Positions 25,289 to 35,652 of a DNA stretch of 64,000 nt are shown here, piece by piece. Source of the DNA: 2-01-FULL-40-13 sp964433155 (lineage in GTDB: Bacteria > Patescibacteriota > Microgenomatia > UBA1406 > GWC2-37-13). Within the stretch, counting starts at the first letter, position 1, and each line of letters starts with the position of its first letter. The notes beneath the pieces were generated by a model, which did not search any database, was not told the origin of the DNA, and worked only from the letters and a program-made list of their open reading frames with translations. Made by a program: the position numbers and the translations under genes. Where the stretch lies: the NCBI GenBank assembly GCA_964433155.1, contig CAYSQE010000003.1:19561-83560 (forward strand). Direction: 5' to 3'.

Positions 25289-26236
25289 TCATTTTCTAAA
25301 TTTATACCATTTATGTAGTCTTGAAACCATGAGCATAATTATGTATGCCCAAACTTTTCTAAAAATGCTTGATTTTGGTGAAGAAATAAGCATTTTTTCT
25401 TTAGCTATCCTATATTTTTTCTCCATAGAATCCCAAGTTATATCGTTCTTTAGCTCCCAAGCTTTTGTTGATATCATATAAGTATAAAACATTGATTGCA
25501 TCGCTACGATAAATCCTTTGATGCCTCGCATCCAAGCTCCTTGAAGAATGTAAACTGTAAAAAATAAAAAAAGGGGGTTAAATACTATTTTTAAGTTTGA
25601 TATATTGTTTGCTAAAGTTTTCGCGTGAGCAAGATAGTAGGAACTAATAGTTTTTATTTGAGTTTCTGTAGTAAAAGGCGAAAAATGATAAACAGAATAT
25701 TCATCTAATGGTGACAGGTAAAGTATTTCTTGTGGCCTCACATGGTGAGCGAATCTTCCCGATTGATGAATTGTATTATTACTGTAGTCCATAGAGCCTT
25801 TCTTGTAGAACTTTATCTCAACACTGCCAATAGCTGGGAAAAATTCGCTCTCACCGTCATACATCAAAGTTTTTCTCTTTTGGACAACGACTTTATATTT
25901 ATTTTCTTGTGCAATTTTTTTATAAATATTCAGACACGTTTTTGGTACCATTTCGTCGGCAAATCCCCAAAAGACCCAATCGGTCTTGACATGACTTAGG
26001 ACAAAGTCGGATTCTGCTTTGGTCTCAACAAAAGAAGCTCCGTGATGCCCGCGCTTTATTACCCTAGCGCCTAATTTTTCCGCAATCTTCACCGTGTTAT
26101 CAATGCTTGAATCATCAGAAATTAGAACATCTCCATAGGGTAAATAACACTTTATAGGATATGCTATTCTTTTTTCCTCATTATAGGTAAAAATAACAAA
26201 AGTGATATTAGATTTTTTTAATCTGTTTTTTTTCAT
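25289..26236 (-). CDS. Family 2 glycosyltransferase-like protein
   Basis: 315 residues. TFVIFTYNEEKRI, ISDDSSIDNT and FWGFADEMVP match the GT-A core, with the metal motif apparently ADE rather than the usual DxD. The C-terminal half has basic and aromatic residues and two hydrophobic stretches (VFNPLFLFFTVYILQG) suggesting membrane contact. Orientation is opposite to the surrounding operon, so it is expressed separately. Confidence 0.72.
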   Translation of the reverse strand: MKKNRLKKSNITFVIFTYNEEKRIAYPIKCYLPYGDVLISDDSSIDNTVKIAEKLGARVIKRGHHGASFVETKAESDFVLSHVKTDWVFWGFADEMVPKTCLNIYKKIAQENKYKVVVQKRKTLMYDGESEFFPAIGSVEIKFYKKGSMDYSNNTIHQSGRFAHHVRPQEILYLSPLDEYSVYHFSPFTTETQIKTISSYYLAHAKTLANNISNLKIVFNPLFLFFTVYILQGAWMRGIKGFIVAMQSMFYTYMISTKAWELKNDITWDSMEKKYRIAKEKMLISSPKSSIFRKVWAYIIMLMVSRLHKWYKFRK

Positions 26237-26284
26237 TATTTATCTTACAATTAATTAGCAGATATTTTATCATAACAATTCACA

Positions 26285-28408
26285 ATGAAGAAATTAACCT
26301 CGCATCTTCTGCCAATTTTTTTTCTCGTCATATTATCTATCGCTGTCCATCATACTTGGTTTACCAATTTATCTCCAATAACTTCTGGCGATTGGTATGT
26401 CGATTACTCTGAAAAATTAAATGAATATTTCTCTTTTCCAATCATGTGGAACTCTGATTATTCTTTCGGAACACCAAATTTAGGCGTTTCGTTCTGGCCA
26501 TTTCTATCATTTGTTGGGTTTTTATCGAATTTAAATTTTTCTCCTTACCTTATTGAAAGAATTGTTTTTTTATGGCCTATTGCAATATTACTTCCTTTGG
26601 GCGCTTATTTTCTTTCTTATTATCTTTTTCGGTCAACAATAGCCTCAATTGTTAGCGCTCTTATTTTCGAATTCAATACCTATATGATTATTTTACAAGG
26701 CGGCCATCTGACACTACTTATGGCGATATCTCTTACTCCGTTTTTTTTGCTCTTTTTCCTAAAAACTCTATCAAGCAGTAAACTTTTTTTAGCAGTGATC
26801 ACATCTCTTATTGGATTTATGATAAGTTTCTATGAGTTTAGAATTTTTTACCTCGCCGTCTGGATGGTATTTTTTTATCTGATTTATCACTTAACTATTC
26901 TCAGAGAGTTCAAGGGATTAATAGATTTTGTAAAAAAATTGGCTTTATCTTTAACTATCATAATCATAATTTTACTTCTCAATTTCTATTTTTTTTTCGG
27001 CATATATGGTATGCAATCCTTAGCAGATAATGCATTATTCAACCGCAGTCTTTTTGGCGCTTGGTATATTACTCTCTCTAAAACCATGACTATTTTTCAC
27101 TTCGGATGGACAGGCGGTGTAATTGTACCATGGAAAATTCAACCGCTGCTTGTCAGATTTTTTTTCATTCCCATACTTGCGCTCTTGGGTTTTATTGTTG
27201 GAAAAAAAGATAAAAGGCTCCCATTTTTTGCACTTCTTGGAGTCTTAGGAATCTTTTTAGCCAAACAAAATACGCCTCCGTTCCCGGATATTTATCAGTG
27301 GCTCTTTGACCACGTTCCTGGTTTTAATGCTTTTAGAGAATCAGGCAAATTTTTATTGTATGTAGCTATATCATACAGTGTACTAATCGGAGCATTTATC
27401 TCTTGGTTCTGGGATAAATCAGAACTAAAGATAAACAGATCGCTTAAGATTCTTACTGTCTTTCTTATTGCGTTTCTTATTATTTGGAATTCAAAACCCA
27501 TAATTACTGGTGAACTCGGAGCGCTCTTTGTCCAAAGAAAAATTCCCAATGACTATTTGATACTAAACGAATATCTCACGGCGCAAAAAGAATATTTCAG
27601 AACATTTTGGACTCCGGACTACTCTCGATGGGGTCATTATTTGAGTATTCACCCGCGAACCAGTGTACTCTATCTTAATCTCTTTGAATGGTTGGATTTT
27701 GCTAAAAAAGGCAATCCTATCGGCAGCATTTACTTCAATCAACTTCTTGACCTATCTTCCATTAGATATGTGATCGTTCCAATACAGGATAAAAGTAACG
27801 ATGATGATTTTTTTCCCCAGACAAACAAACGGATTAACTTCATTTCAGAACTTGAAAGATTACCTTACCTTAAGAAAATTAATGTTGGATTTAAGGAATT
27901 GGTAATGTTCGAAAATTTTAATTACCGTCCCCATATTTATTCAACACAAAAAAAAGAAAGAATTTACTCATATGTGCCTTACCAAAAAATTAAATATTCC
28001 ATGGTAAACCCAACACAGTATAAAATCATTTTAAAAAATGTTAAAGAAGCGGTTTATTTAAATTTTTCTGAAAATTATAATCCGAATTGGAAGATAAGAG
28101 TTGGGAAATTTAGTTGGTTTGCTACACTTACAGGTAAAAATTATTTTCTCTCAGATGATATTCACTTCAAAAATGAGGCGAAATTAAATTCTTTTATTAT
28201 CGACGTCCAACAAATTTGCAAAAAACAAGACGCGTGCATAAGCAATTCTGATGGAAGCTATGATATAAATCTAACAGTTTATTTCTCACCACAATCGTAT
28301 CTTTACATCGGACTAATAATCAGCGCAGTTGCATTTTTTACCTGTATAGGTTATTTAATTATAACTTTAATCAAAATTGGTTTAAAAACTAACTATTTAG
28401 TTACATGA
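26285..28408 (+). CDS. Large GT-C-type membrane protein
   Basis: 707 residues with about 12-13 hydrophobic helices in the first 420, a soluble extracytoplasmic domain and one C-terminal helix. The loop WYVDYSEKLNEYFSFPIMWN and NSDYSFGTPNLG after helix 1 is the acidic/aromatic first loop of GT-C transferases. It is similar in layout to the protein at 15398. It overlaps the GT39 gene downstream by ATGA, so the two probably act on the same carrier. Confidence 0.68.
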   Translation: MKKLTSHLLPIFFLVILSIAVHHTWFTNLSPITSGDWYVDYSEKLNEYFSFPIMWNSDYSFGTPNLGVSFWPFLSFVGFLSNLNFSPYLIERIVFLWPIAILLPLGAYFLSYYLFRSTIASIVSALIFEFNTYMIILQGGHLTLLMAISLTPFFLLFFLKTLSSSKLFLAVITSLIGFMISFYEFRIFYLAVWMVFFYLIYHLTILREFKGLIDFVKKLALSLTIIIIILLLNFYFFFGIYGMQSLADNALFNRSLFGAWYITLSKTMTIFHFGWTGGVIVPWKIQPLLVRFFFIPILALLGFIVGKKDKRLPFFALLGVLGIFLAKQNTPPFPDIYQWLFDHVPGFNAFRESGKFLLYVAISYSVLIGAFISWFWDKSELKINRSLKILTVFLIAFLIIWNSKPIITGELGALFVQRKIPNDYLILNEYLTAQKEYFRTFWTPDYSRWGHYLSIHPRTSVLYLNLFEWLDFAKKGNPIGSIYFNQLLDLSSIRYVIVPIQDKSNDDDFFPQTNKRINFISELERLPYLKKINVGFKELVMFENFNYRPHIYSTQKKERIYSYVPYQKIKYSMVNPTQYKIILKNVKEAVYLNFSENYNPNWKIRVGKFSWFATLTGKNYFLSDDIHFKNEAKLNSFIIDVQQICKKQDACISNSDGSYDINLTVYFSPQSYLYIGLIISAVAFFTCIGYLIITLIKIGLKTNYLVT

Positions 28409-29964
28409 TTAAAAAAAATACTCTTATAACCATTTTTATGGGCGCTATTTTCCTTGTATCTTTACTTTATCGACTATATGGGCTTTCCACGAATAATCCG
28501 CCTTTTTGGGTAGATGAATTTGCCTCTGCCAATCAAGGAAAACTGCTATTTCAGCAGGGTTTTGGAGTTTTTTTTAATCCCAATACAGTTCTTGAGCATT
28601 ACAATATCACAACTCATCTCTTGATTGCAGCCTCGTATAAATTCTTTGGTGTGAATGAATTTGCTGCACGATTTCCTCCGGTTGTCATTGGTTCATTTAT
28701 ACCTGTGGCAGTTTTCTACCTAGCAAGACACCTTACCAATATCTCAACCTCAATATCAGCGAGTCTCCTGGTTGCCTTTTCCTATTTCGAGATTACCTGG
28801 TCGCGCCAGGCTAGAGGATACATTATCGTCCAGTTTTTAGTACTCTTGGGTTTTCTTCTTTATCTGAAACTAGTTGATATAAAAAAACCAAATATTATTT
28901 TATCTGTAATCTTCTTCCTAACAATTTTTTTGGGGGTAATAACTCATCCTCTCTACTACATTTTTCTAATTAGCCTTGCTTTTCATTTTCTCCTTACCAA
29001 TCATAAACGCGTCATTGAACTATTAAAAAAACCTTGGCTCTACCTTCTAGCTTCTTTTTTATTTCTTATTATTTATAAAATTGGTTTTATTAATGCTCTG
29101 ATTCGCATGTTTAATTCTGGAACTTTCCTCACAGATAACTTTTGGTATTACCATCCCTTCTTGTGGAGAGAGTATGGGCTTGTCTCCTTTTTAGCTATAC
29201 TTGGATTCTTGTTTTTGTTTTTTAAAAAAAACAAGATGATTCTTCCCATACTTATCTATATTGGAGTCCATCTTATCTTTATAACCTTTATCTTCAAACC
29301 CTACGTCTCTCGCTATCTTCTTCCCGTCTTCCCTTTTTTTATTATTGGAACTTCTTACTTATTGTCTGAGGTCTCAAAAATACTTAGTAACCATCTTGGT
29401 GCCGACCGAGCCAAGTTGGTATTTACTTTAGGTCTGACTTTTTTTATTATTGTAAACGGCCATAAGTTTGTAAATAAGCCGAAAAAATACTACTCGCTCA
29501 ATCATGATTTTAGAGAGATTGCCAATATAGACTATCATCAAGTCTACAATATCATCAAGAAGAACTCGGAAATTGACAACAATAAATTAGTTATCATCGA
29601 AACTTGGTGGGATCGCGCGCATTGGTACTTGGGAGACGATTTTAAAAACATTGTAGCATTTCGCTGGTTAGACGAAGGCTTTGTAAACGGCATCTCAAAA
29701 AAAATCAACTACTTTGTAAATGAAAAGGGAGAAAAGATACTTAAAGGCGACAGTTTGCACCTGGTTCTGGAAAAAAAAGATCTTCAACTATATATGGAAA
29801 GATATCCGCGGGGATTTATTTTTATCGACGATTCATCACTACCAAACGACGTTATAAAATTTGCTGAAAAAAATCTCAAGAAGGAACTCTATCTTGATCA
29901 CTATCCATTCGATGATAACCCTTATTCCATCTGGCCTGCAACGCTCTACAGCTGGGGGATATAA
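28405..29964 (+). CDS. GT39-family membrane glycosyltransferase (PMT/ArnT type)
   Basis: 519 residues, about 10-12 helices. The first loop contains NPPFWVDEFASANQG with the WxDE catalytic acidic pair, followed by ITTHLLIAA and FGVNEFAARFPPVV, the standard PMT_2 pattern. The enzyme transfers a sugar from polyprenyl phosphate on the outer face. The 3' end overlaps the convergent GNAT gene by 19 bp. Confidence 0.82.
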   Translation: MIKKNTLITIFMGAIFLVSLLYRLYGLSTNNPPFWVDEFASANQGKLLFQQGFGVFFNPNTVLEHYNITTHLLIAASYKFFGVNEFAARFPPVVIGSFIPVAVFYLARHLTNISTSISASLLVAFSYFEITWSRQARGYIIVQFLVLLGFLLYLKLVDIKKPNIILSVIFFLTIFLGVITHPLYYIFLISLAFHFLLTNHKRVIELLKKPWLYLLASFLFLIIYKIGFINALIRMFNSGTFLTDNFWYYHPFLWREYGLVSFLAILGFLFLFFKKNKMILPILIYIGVHLIFITFIFKPYVSRYLLPVFPFFIIGTSYLLSEVSKILSNHLGADRAKLVFTLGLTFFIIVNGHKFVNKPKKYYSLNHDFREIANIDYHQVYNIIKKNSEIDNNKLVIIETWWDRAHWYLGDDFKNIVAFRWLDEGFVNGISKKINYFVNEKGEKILKGDSLHLVLEKKDLQLYMERYPRGFIFIDDSSLPNDVIKFAEKNLKKELYLDHYPFDDNPYSIWPATLYSWGI

Positions 29965-30614
29965 GTCATCTTCAAAAAGTATTTTTCAGCCTTTTTTAAC
30001 CCCCTCTCTTCTTCCCAGCTAACCATACCTGGTTTTTCATGCTTTTTTAGAGGTATCTTGTATAGATCCTTAAACCCATTTCTTCTGTAAAAATCGATTG
30101 CTCTTTTGTTATCGTCCAAAACGCGAAGATATAGATGCTTTGGTTTAAGTTTTTTGGCAGACCAATTTATAAGAGATTTTAATGCAAATGACATTACTCC
30201 TTTTAGGTTTTCCTTATCGCCTCGGACGACATTATCTATCTCGCACGAATTACTCCTGAAGTTAAAAGTAAAAAGCCCTATGTGACCGATGAGTCTTGAT
30301 TTTTTTTCCTTACTCTCGATGAAAAATAATATTCTGGTTGGATTTTCGATTAATCCCTTGGTCCATTTTTTTGTGCCGCCAAAGGTCACCTTAAATTGAG
30401 AAGCAAAAGCAAAAGAATTCTCATCTCTCCACTTAGCAAGTAATTTTATTTCTCCATCTTTTCTTAAAATGCTTTTGGTTATTGGTTTTAAGAATGCAAT
30501 TATATCACCCTGGCTATTGTAGATAGGCAATTTATTGGGAAGGTCCTCGCTGAATCGTTCATCTTTCCAATTCTTGAAGGTATTTAATACATTGGTTTTA
30601 AATTTTCTGATCAT
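29946..30614 (-). CDS. GNAT-family N-acetyltransferase
   Basis: 222 residues. IGHIGLFTFNFRSNSCEI, then a VRGDKENLKGVMSFAL acetyl-CoA loop and LRVLDDNKRAIDFYRRNGF are classic GNAT strands and motif A/B. Placed last in the minus operon directly after the perosamine-synthase-like aminotransferase (1-bp gap), it probably acylates the amino group of that sugar. An amino-acid or protein substrate is possible. Confidence 0.78.
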   Translation of the reverse strand: MIRKFKTNVLNTFKNWKDERFSEDLPNKLPIYNSQGDIIAFLKPITKSILRKDGEIKLLAKWRDENSFAFASQFKVTFGGTKKWTKGLIENPTRILFFIESKEKKSRLIGHIGLFTFNFRSNSCEIDNVVRGDKENLKGVMSFALKSLINWSAKKLKPKHLYLRVLDDNKRAIDFYRRNGFKDLYKIPLKKHEKPGMVSWEEERGLKKAEKYFLKMTYIPQL

Positions 30615-30615
30615 G

Positions 30616-31725
30616 TCATACTTTGAGAACTTTCCTCAACATTTTGGCTACATAATCAATTTCCTCTTCAGTTCGCATTAGGCCACTTGGCAGGTTAATT
30701 CCGTTGAAAGAAATGTGATGAGCAACATGAGTATTTTGTTCTTTAAATATGGGAAACATGCTTATTGGCCAGAAAAAGGGACGGGAATCAATCATTTTTT
30801 CTTTAAGTTTTTTTATGATCTCATTTCTTGATATGCCAAAATCCTTATCTAGGATGATCGAACTCATCCAACGATTGCTTTTTGTGTATGGTCGTTCATA
30901 GTTCATCGAGATTCCTTTGATGTCTTTCAAGCGTTTATGATACCAATCAAATATCTTTCTTTTTTTATTGACAAAGCTTTCGATTCTTTCCAACTGCGCA
31001 AGAGCGAAAGCAGCTTGAAGATTAGACATTTCATGTGAATATCCCACCTCAATCTGCCAAAACTTTTTGCCATGAAGTTCACCGTGGCCGTTTAAAAACT
31101 TAGCTCTATCGTATAACTTTCTATCATTTGTAACAAGCATTCCGCCAAATCCTGTCACCATAATTTTGGCTCCTTGGAAACTAAATGCTCCAAAATCGCC
31201 AAAACTTCCTGGTCTTTTTCTCTTATAAATGCTTCCTACAGCAGGACAGGCATCTTCAACCACAGAAAGATTATATCCTCTTGCAATCTGTATGATTTCA
31301 TCCATGTCTGCAGGATTGCCATAGATATGAACCGGCATAATGGCCTTAGTCCGTTTAGTTATTGCTTTTTTAATTTTTTCCGGATCTATACACCATGTAT
31401 CTTTTAGGATATCGACAAATACCGGTTTGGCGCCAAGATAGAAGATGACGTCAGAACAGGAAAAATAAGTTATATCGGGCAATATCACTTCGTCTCCTTT
31501 GCCAACTCCTAAACTGGCAAGCGCCAGATGAAGCGCACCAGTCCCTCCACAAGTTGAAATTGCATATTTAACGCCAATATATTTGGCAAATTCTTCTTCA
31601 AATCTGTGTACATAATCCGCGTAATGCTCATTCCAGCCATTTTTTGCCGCATCCATGACGTAATCAACTTCTTTTTGGCTAACCCAAGGTCCTGCGGTTA
31701 AAATCATCCTTTTAGGCTTATACAT
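30616..31725 (-). CDS. DegT-family aminotransferase, perosamine-synthase-like
   Basis: 369 residues. Lys187 in FSFQGAKIMVTGFGG is the PLP lysine and Asp158 lies in VVEDACPAVG. The passage DTWCIDPEKIKKAITKRTKA and MPVHIYGNPADMD closely follows the GDP-perosamine synthase (PerA/RfbE) pattern. A Gmd at 40416 could supply GDP-4-keto-6-deoxymannose; alternatively it aminates the CDP-keto-sugar made by its operon partners. The downstream GNAT fits an N-acylated amino sugar. Confidence 0.8.
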   Translation of the reverse strand: MYKPKRMILTAGPWVSQKEVDYVMDAAKNGWNEHYADYVHRFEEEFAKYIGVKYAISTCGGTGALHLALASLGVGKGDEVILPDITYFSCSDVIFYLGAKPVFVDILKDTWCIDPEKIKKAITKRTKAIMPVHIYGNPADMDEIIQIARGYNLSVVEDACPAVGSIYKRKRPGSFGDFGAFSFQGAKIMVTGFGGMLVTNDRKLYDRAKFLNGHGELHGKKFWQIEVGYSHEMSNLQAAFALAQLERIESFVNKKRKIFDWYHKRLKDIKGISMNYERPYTKSNRWMSSIILDKDFGISRNEIIKKLKEKMIDSRPFFWPISMFPIFKEQNTHVAHHISFNGINLPSGLMRTEEEIDYVAKMLRKVLKV

Positions 31726-31745
31726 ATGTAAAACGATATTGATTT

Positions 31746-32999
31746 TTATTTCTTGAATTGCACAATAAATCGTTCAATAATAGTTTTCACATATGCAATC
31801 CGCTCACTGTCTATCTCTGGAAAAACGCCTAGCCAAAATGCGCTATTCATCACATAGTCTGCATTTTTTAGATTATCAATAATTTTATACGATATATCTT
31901 TATATGCAGGATGCCTGAGTAAATTGCCAGAAAAAACATTTCTTGTCCCAATTTTTTTAGCTTCGAGATATTCGGTCAATTGATTACGCGTAAAAGGAGC
32001 CTCACCTCTTACTACGATGGGAAATCCAAACCAGCAAGGGTCTTCCTTCGGTGTAGTTTTCATAAGGATAAAATATTTTTGTAACTTTTTAAAAAATTCA
32101 TAGTATTTCTTAAAGTTTTCTTTTCTTTTTTTGCTGAAGTAGGGGAGCTTCTTAAGTTGAGCCACACCAATAGCCGCCTGAAAATCAGTCAGTTTCAGAT
32201 TGAATCCGATCTGCGAATAACTGTATTTATGGTCATAGCCAAAAGGAAGATCTCCAAGCTTCCAGCCAAAACGGCGCCTGCAAGTATCATCTTTGCCAGT
32301 ATCGCACCAACAGTCTCGTCCCCAATCACGAAACTGCCTTATTGCCATATGAACCAAAGGATTATTTGTGATCACTGCACCGCCCTCGCCCATAGTGATT
32401 TGATGTGCAGGATAAAAACTAAATGTAGCAATATGTCCATATGTACCTACCAATTTCCCGTCATATCGAGAACCCAGAGCATCGCAACAGTCTTCTATAA
32501 GCCATAAATTATATTTTTTAACGAGCTTCATTACTACATCCAGATTAAAAGGCTTACCAAGTGTATGAGCCATCATGATCAACTTTGTTTTTTTTGTCAC
32601 TGCTCTCTCGAGCTGCTGAATGTTTGCATTTAATGTATCAATATCTGAATCGACAAAAACCGGTTTTAGACCGTAAATAATTCCCGGATTTACAGTCGTT
32701 GGAAAAGCAACTGCTGTAGTGATAAACTCGTCTCCGGGCTTTAAACGTCTTTCTCCAAAAACTATTGACGTGAGAGAAGCAAGTGCGACCAGATTTGCCG
32801 AAGATCCAGAATTAACCAGTGATACATACCTTACCCCCATAAATTTTTTGAAGTCTGACTCGAATTGTTTCCCAAACTCTCCTTCCGTCCACCAGCCGTC
32901 CTTAGCCGCTTTAATTAGATTTTTTATTTCTGCTTGGTCGTAGACTTTTCCTGAAACCCGTACGTATGTCTCACCAGGAATAAATTTTGAATTTTTCAT
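31746..32999 (-). CDS. ddhC: CDP-6-deoxy-4-keto-glucose 3-dehydrase (E1)
   Basis: 417 residues from the ATG at 32999, which overlaps the upstream TGA as ATGA; an in-frame start at 33017 also exists. The normal PLP lysine is His199 (FSFYPAHQITMGEGG), the hallmark of 3-dehydrases that use PMP. The [2Fe-2S] cysteines are present as C-W-C-x7-C (DCWCDTGKDDTC) plus CC at 171-172. E1 removes the C3 hydroxyl to start 3,6-dideoxyhexose formation. The flavin/iron-sulphur reductase (DdhD) that normally follows is not in this window. Confidence 0.92.
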   Translation of the reverse strand: MKNSKFIPGETYVRVSGKVYDQAEIKNLIKAAKDGWWTEGEFGKQFESDFKKFMGVRYVSLVNSGSSANLVALASLTSIVFGERRLKPGDEFITTAVAFPTTVNPGIIYGLKPVFVDSDIDTLNANIQQLERAVTKKTKLIMMAHTLGKPFNLDVVMKLVKKYNLWLIEDCCDALGSRYDGKLVGTYGHIATFSFYPAHQITMGEGGAVITNNPLVHMAIRQFRDWGRDCWCDTGKDDTCRRRFGWKLGDLPFGYDHKYSYSQIGFNLKLTDFQAAIGVAQLKKLPYFSKKRKENFKKYYEFFKKLQKYFILMKTTPKEDPCWFGFPIVVRGEAPFTRNQLTEYLEAKKIGTRNVFSGNLLRHPAYKDISYKIIDNLKNADYVMNSAFWLGVFPEIDSERIAYVKTIIERFIVQFKK

Positions 33000-33949
33000 G
33001 ATATTTTTTTGTACCACTTATATATTTTCTCTGCAGTTTTTTTAAAATTATATTTTGGTTTCCAGCCTAATTTTTTTTTAATTTTCGAGTAATCGAGGGA
33101 TTGATAGGGTATCTCATTTTTTGCTGCATCTAAAATTTTATACCTGAGCTTCTTTTTCAGCAATCTCTGGATATGTTGAATAACTTCAAGGACAGACAAC
33201 GTCTCATCAGATCCAAAATTAAAGGGCTCACCTTTAAGTTTGTCAATATTGTCCGCAAGCAACATATAACCGTCAACCACGTCTTTCACATATAGATAAT
33301 CTCTCACATATTTCCCGTTGCTTCTAACCTCCAGCGTCTCACCAGTAACCATCGACCTCATGATTCCGGGTACGATCCTTGAATAATTTAGATCTCCTTC
33401 ACCGTAAATATTTCCAAAACGTGTTGTGCAAACCGGAAGTTGATACGTTTTAAAATATGAGTTAGCAATAATATCTGCGGCTGATTTGGAAGATTCGTAG
33501 GGATGGTCACCTTTTAGTGAATCTTCTTCAACATATTTGTCTTTTTTTAATTTACCATAGGCTTTATCAGACGAAGCAACAATCGCTCCTTTTATCCTGG
33601 GATAGAGACGAACGCTTTCCATTACATTTACTGTTCCCATAACATTGGTTGCGAATGTTCTTTGCGGATTGTAATAAGCTGTTCCAACAAGAGCCTGAGC
33701 TGCAAGATGAAATATGTAATCAACTTCATATTTGGTCACGACGTCAAATAGTTCGTTAAAATCATTCACATCAACATGCGTCATTCTCACCTTTTTATGG
33801 AGTTTCTGAGAGAAAAAATATGACTTAGGATTGGTTGTAATGAATGTGGTTGTAACATTAGCCTCACGTCTTACCAGCTCCTCGACAAGATGCGAGCCTA
33901 CAAATCCCGTCCCACCAGTAACTAAGACATTTTGATCTTTTATCTCCAT
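32996..33949 (-). CDS. ddhB: CDP-glucose 4,6-dehydratase
   Basis: About 317 residues from ATG 33949; a TTG nine bases upstream is less likely. VTGGTGFVGSHLVE binds NAD, VASSDKAYG carries the catalytic Ser/Asp/Lys region, and HPYESSKSAADI gives YxxxK. RFGNIYGEGDLNYSRIVPG is the sugar-nucleotide loop of the RfbG/CDP-glucose dehydratase group. It makes CDP-4-keto-6-deoxyglucose between DdhA and DdhC, whose genes it overlaps on both sides. Confidence 0.9.
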   Translation of the reverse strand: MEIKDQNVLVTGGTGFVGSHLVEELVRREANVTTTFITTNPKSYFFSQKLHKKVRMTHVDVNDFNELFDVVTKYEVDYIFHLAAQALVGTAYYNPQRTFATNVMGTVNVMESVRLYPRIKGAIVASSDKAYGKLKKDKYVEEDSLKGDHPYESSKSAADIIANSYFKTYQLPVCTTRFGNIYGEGDLNYSRIVPGIMRSMVTGETLEVRSNGKYVRDYLYVKDVVDGYMLLADNIDKLKGEPFNFGSDETLSVLEVIQHIQRLLKKKLRYKILDAAKNEIPYQSLDYSKIKKKLGWKPKYNFKKTAEKIYKWYKKIS

Positions 33950-34719
33950 ACTTCCCAAGGGGGATTACCAGCTTGCCAAATTTTGTTTAATTCTTCATAC
34001 TCTTTGTGTGTGTCTACTGAAAACCAAAATCCGTTGTGGCGATACAAAGAAAGTTCCTTCTCTTTGGCCAATCTTACAAGCGCCGGGTGTTCTGTCTCTC
34101 CTGGTCGTAAATAATTAAATACCCTTTTGTCAAAAACCATATAACCTCCATTCACCCAGTCTTTCAATACGGGTTTTTCTGTAAATCTTTCCACTTTGTT
34201 TCTTCTGTTAACCCAAACCAAACCATATCTTGAACGTGGATGCACTCCGGTTATCGTTCCGATAGTTTTTTGCCGTTTTTGGAACTTAACAAGAGAGTCT
34301 ATATTCAAATCTGTAAGTCCATCTCCGTAAGTTACCATAAAATATTTATCTTTGGCGGATATATATTTTTGGCAGCGAAGAATTCGCTCACCTGGTTGAG
34401 TCTCTAGTCCTGTGTCTACAAAGGTTATTTTGTACTCATCTACTTGCTCTCTATCATCAAGATAAAATTTGGTTTTGTGACTACGAGTATTAAGACTAAA
34501 ATCTGCAGTGAAAGCTTTTTGATTCAAAAAAAAGTCCTTTATATAGTCTGCCTTATAGCCCAAAGCGAGAATAAATTCATTGAATCCATAATAGGAGTAA
34601 ATCTTCATGATGTGCCAAATAATGGGTTTTTTCCCTATGTAGACCATCGGCTTTGGCTTAAATTCCGTCTCTTCTTTTAAACGTGTTCCCAAACCTCCAC
34701 AAAGAATGATGACTTTCAT
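33940..34719 (-). CDS. ddhA: Glucose-1-phosphate cytidylyltransferase
   Basis: 259 residues, the normal length. MKVIILCGGLGTRL, EETEFKPKPMVYIG, IWHIMKIYSYYGFNEFILAL and VTYGDGLTDLNI are the RfbF signatures. The enzyme forms CDP-glucose from CTP and glucose 1-phosphate, committing carbon to the CDP-dideoxyhexose route. It overlaps the transketolase-C gene by 4 bp and ddhB by 10 bp. Confidence 0.93.
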   Translation of the reverse strand: MKVIILCGGLGTRLKEETEFKPKPMVYIGKKPIIWHIMKIYSYYGFNEFILALGYKADYIKDFFLNQKAFTADFSLNTRSHKTKFYLDDREQVDEYKITFVDTGLETQPGERILRCQKYISAKDKYFMVTYGDGLTDLNIDSLVKFQKRQKTIGTITGVHPRSRYGLVWVNRRNKVERFTEKPVLKDWVNGGYMVFDKRVFNYLRPGETEHPALVRLAKEKELSLYRHNGFWFSVDTHKEYEELNKIWQAGNPPWEVWR

Positions 34720-35633
34720 AAAGATGAAGTTATTTTATTATAAATTCCAGCTGCGTCAAGACCTAAAACTTTTCGCAAGTAAGACCTTGTTCCGACATTT
34801 TTAATGACTTTGTGTTGAGTTCCGATTCTGATCACCCGTGTTCCTGGGACATATTCTGAAACAACCTCGGATACGACAGAACCTAATCCGCCAATCATCC
34901 CATGTTCCTCTATGACAAATAGAGTTTTAAAGCGTTTTGCTTGATTTATGATTAAATCTTTGTCAATGGGTTCCACCGTATGAATGTTAATGACGCCTGC
35001 CTCTATTTTTTTATTTTTTTTAAGCATATCTGCAGCTTTTATGACTTCCTCCATTATTACCCCAGTTGAAAATAAGACTGTATCAATACCGATTTTTAAA
35101 ACCACGCCTTTGCCAAAACGAAATGAGTAAGAGTAAGCATTTATAATTGGTTCCTGTCTTCCACCGACTCTTATATAGACTGGCCTATGATAGTTTGCTA
35201 AATATTTAAGACCTTTGACAGCTTCTATTTCATCCACCGGAGAAAAAATGGACATATTTGGCAACGGCCTAAGAATTGCTATATCTTCCAGCGCAAAGTG
35301 CGTGCTACTCAAGATTCCGTATGATAGTCCAGACCCGATGCCTAGAAGCGTGATATCAAGATCATGGTAGCAGACGTCGTTACGAATCTGTTCAAAACAT
35401 CGCATGATAAGAAATGGGATGATGGAGTAGATAAAGACTTTTTTACCAGATAGAGCAAGGCCTGATGCGATGCCTATCATATTTTGCTCAGCTACTCCAA
35501 CGTTGATAAATCTTCCATGAAAATCGCTTTCTATCTTTTCAACCGCGCGATAACCAAGATCACCTGTCAAAAAATAACTATTCTTATTAGATTTCATAAT
35601 GTTATAGATTTCTTGTATTATTGCGGTTCTCAC
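34716..35633 (-). CDS. Transketolase-like, C-terminal subunit
   Basis: 305 residues, beginning with GTG at 35633. FINVGVAEQNMIGIASGLAL carries the glutamate that activates thiamine diphosphate, and FVIEEHGMIGGLGSVVSE belongs to the C-terminal domain. It pairs with the N-terminal subunit encoded 19 bp upstream. Because the pair is fused to the start of the CDP-sugar operon, a role in transferring a two-carbon unit to a keto-sugar is plausible; the alternative is a general pentose-phosphate transketolase that happens to sit here. Confidence 0.85.
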   Translation of the reverse strand: MRTAIIQEIYNIMKSNKNSYFLTGDLGYRAVEKIESDFHGRFINVGVAEQNMIGIASGLALSGKKVFIYSIIPFLIMRCFEQIRNDVCYHDLDITLLGIGSGLSYGILSSTHFALEDIAILRPLPNMSIFSPVDEIEAVKGLKYLANYHRPVYIRVGGRQEPIINAYSYSFRFGKGVVLKIGIDTVLFSTGVIMEEVIKAADMLKKNKKIEAGVINIHTVEPIDKDLIINQAKRFKTLFVIEEHGMIGGLGSVVSEVVSEYVPGTRVIRIGTQHKVIKNVGTRSYLRKVLGLDAAGIYNKITSSL

Positions 35634-35652
35634 TTTTTAAACTTTAAAAAAT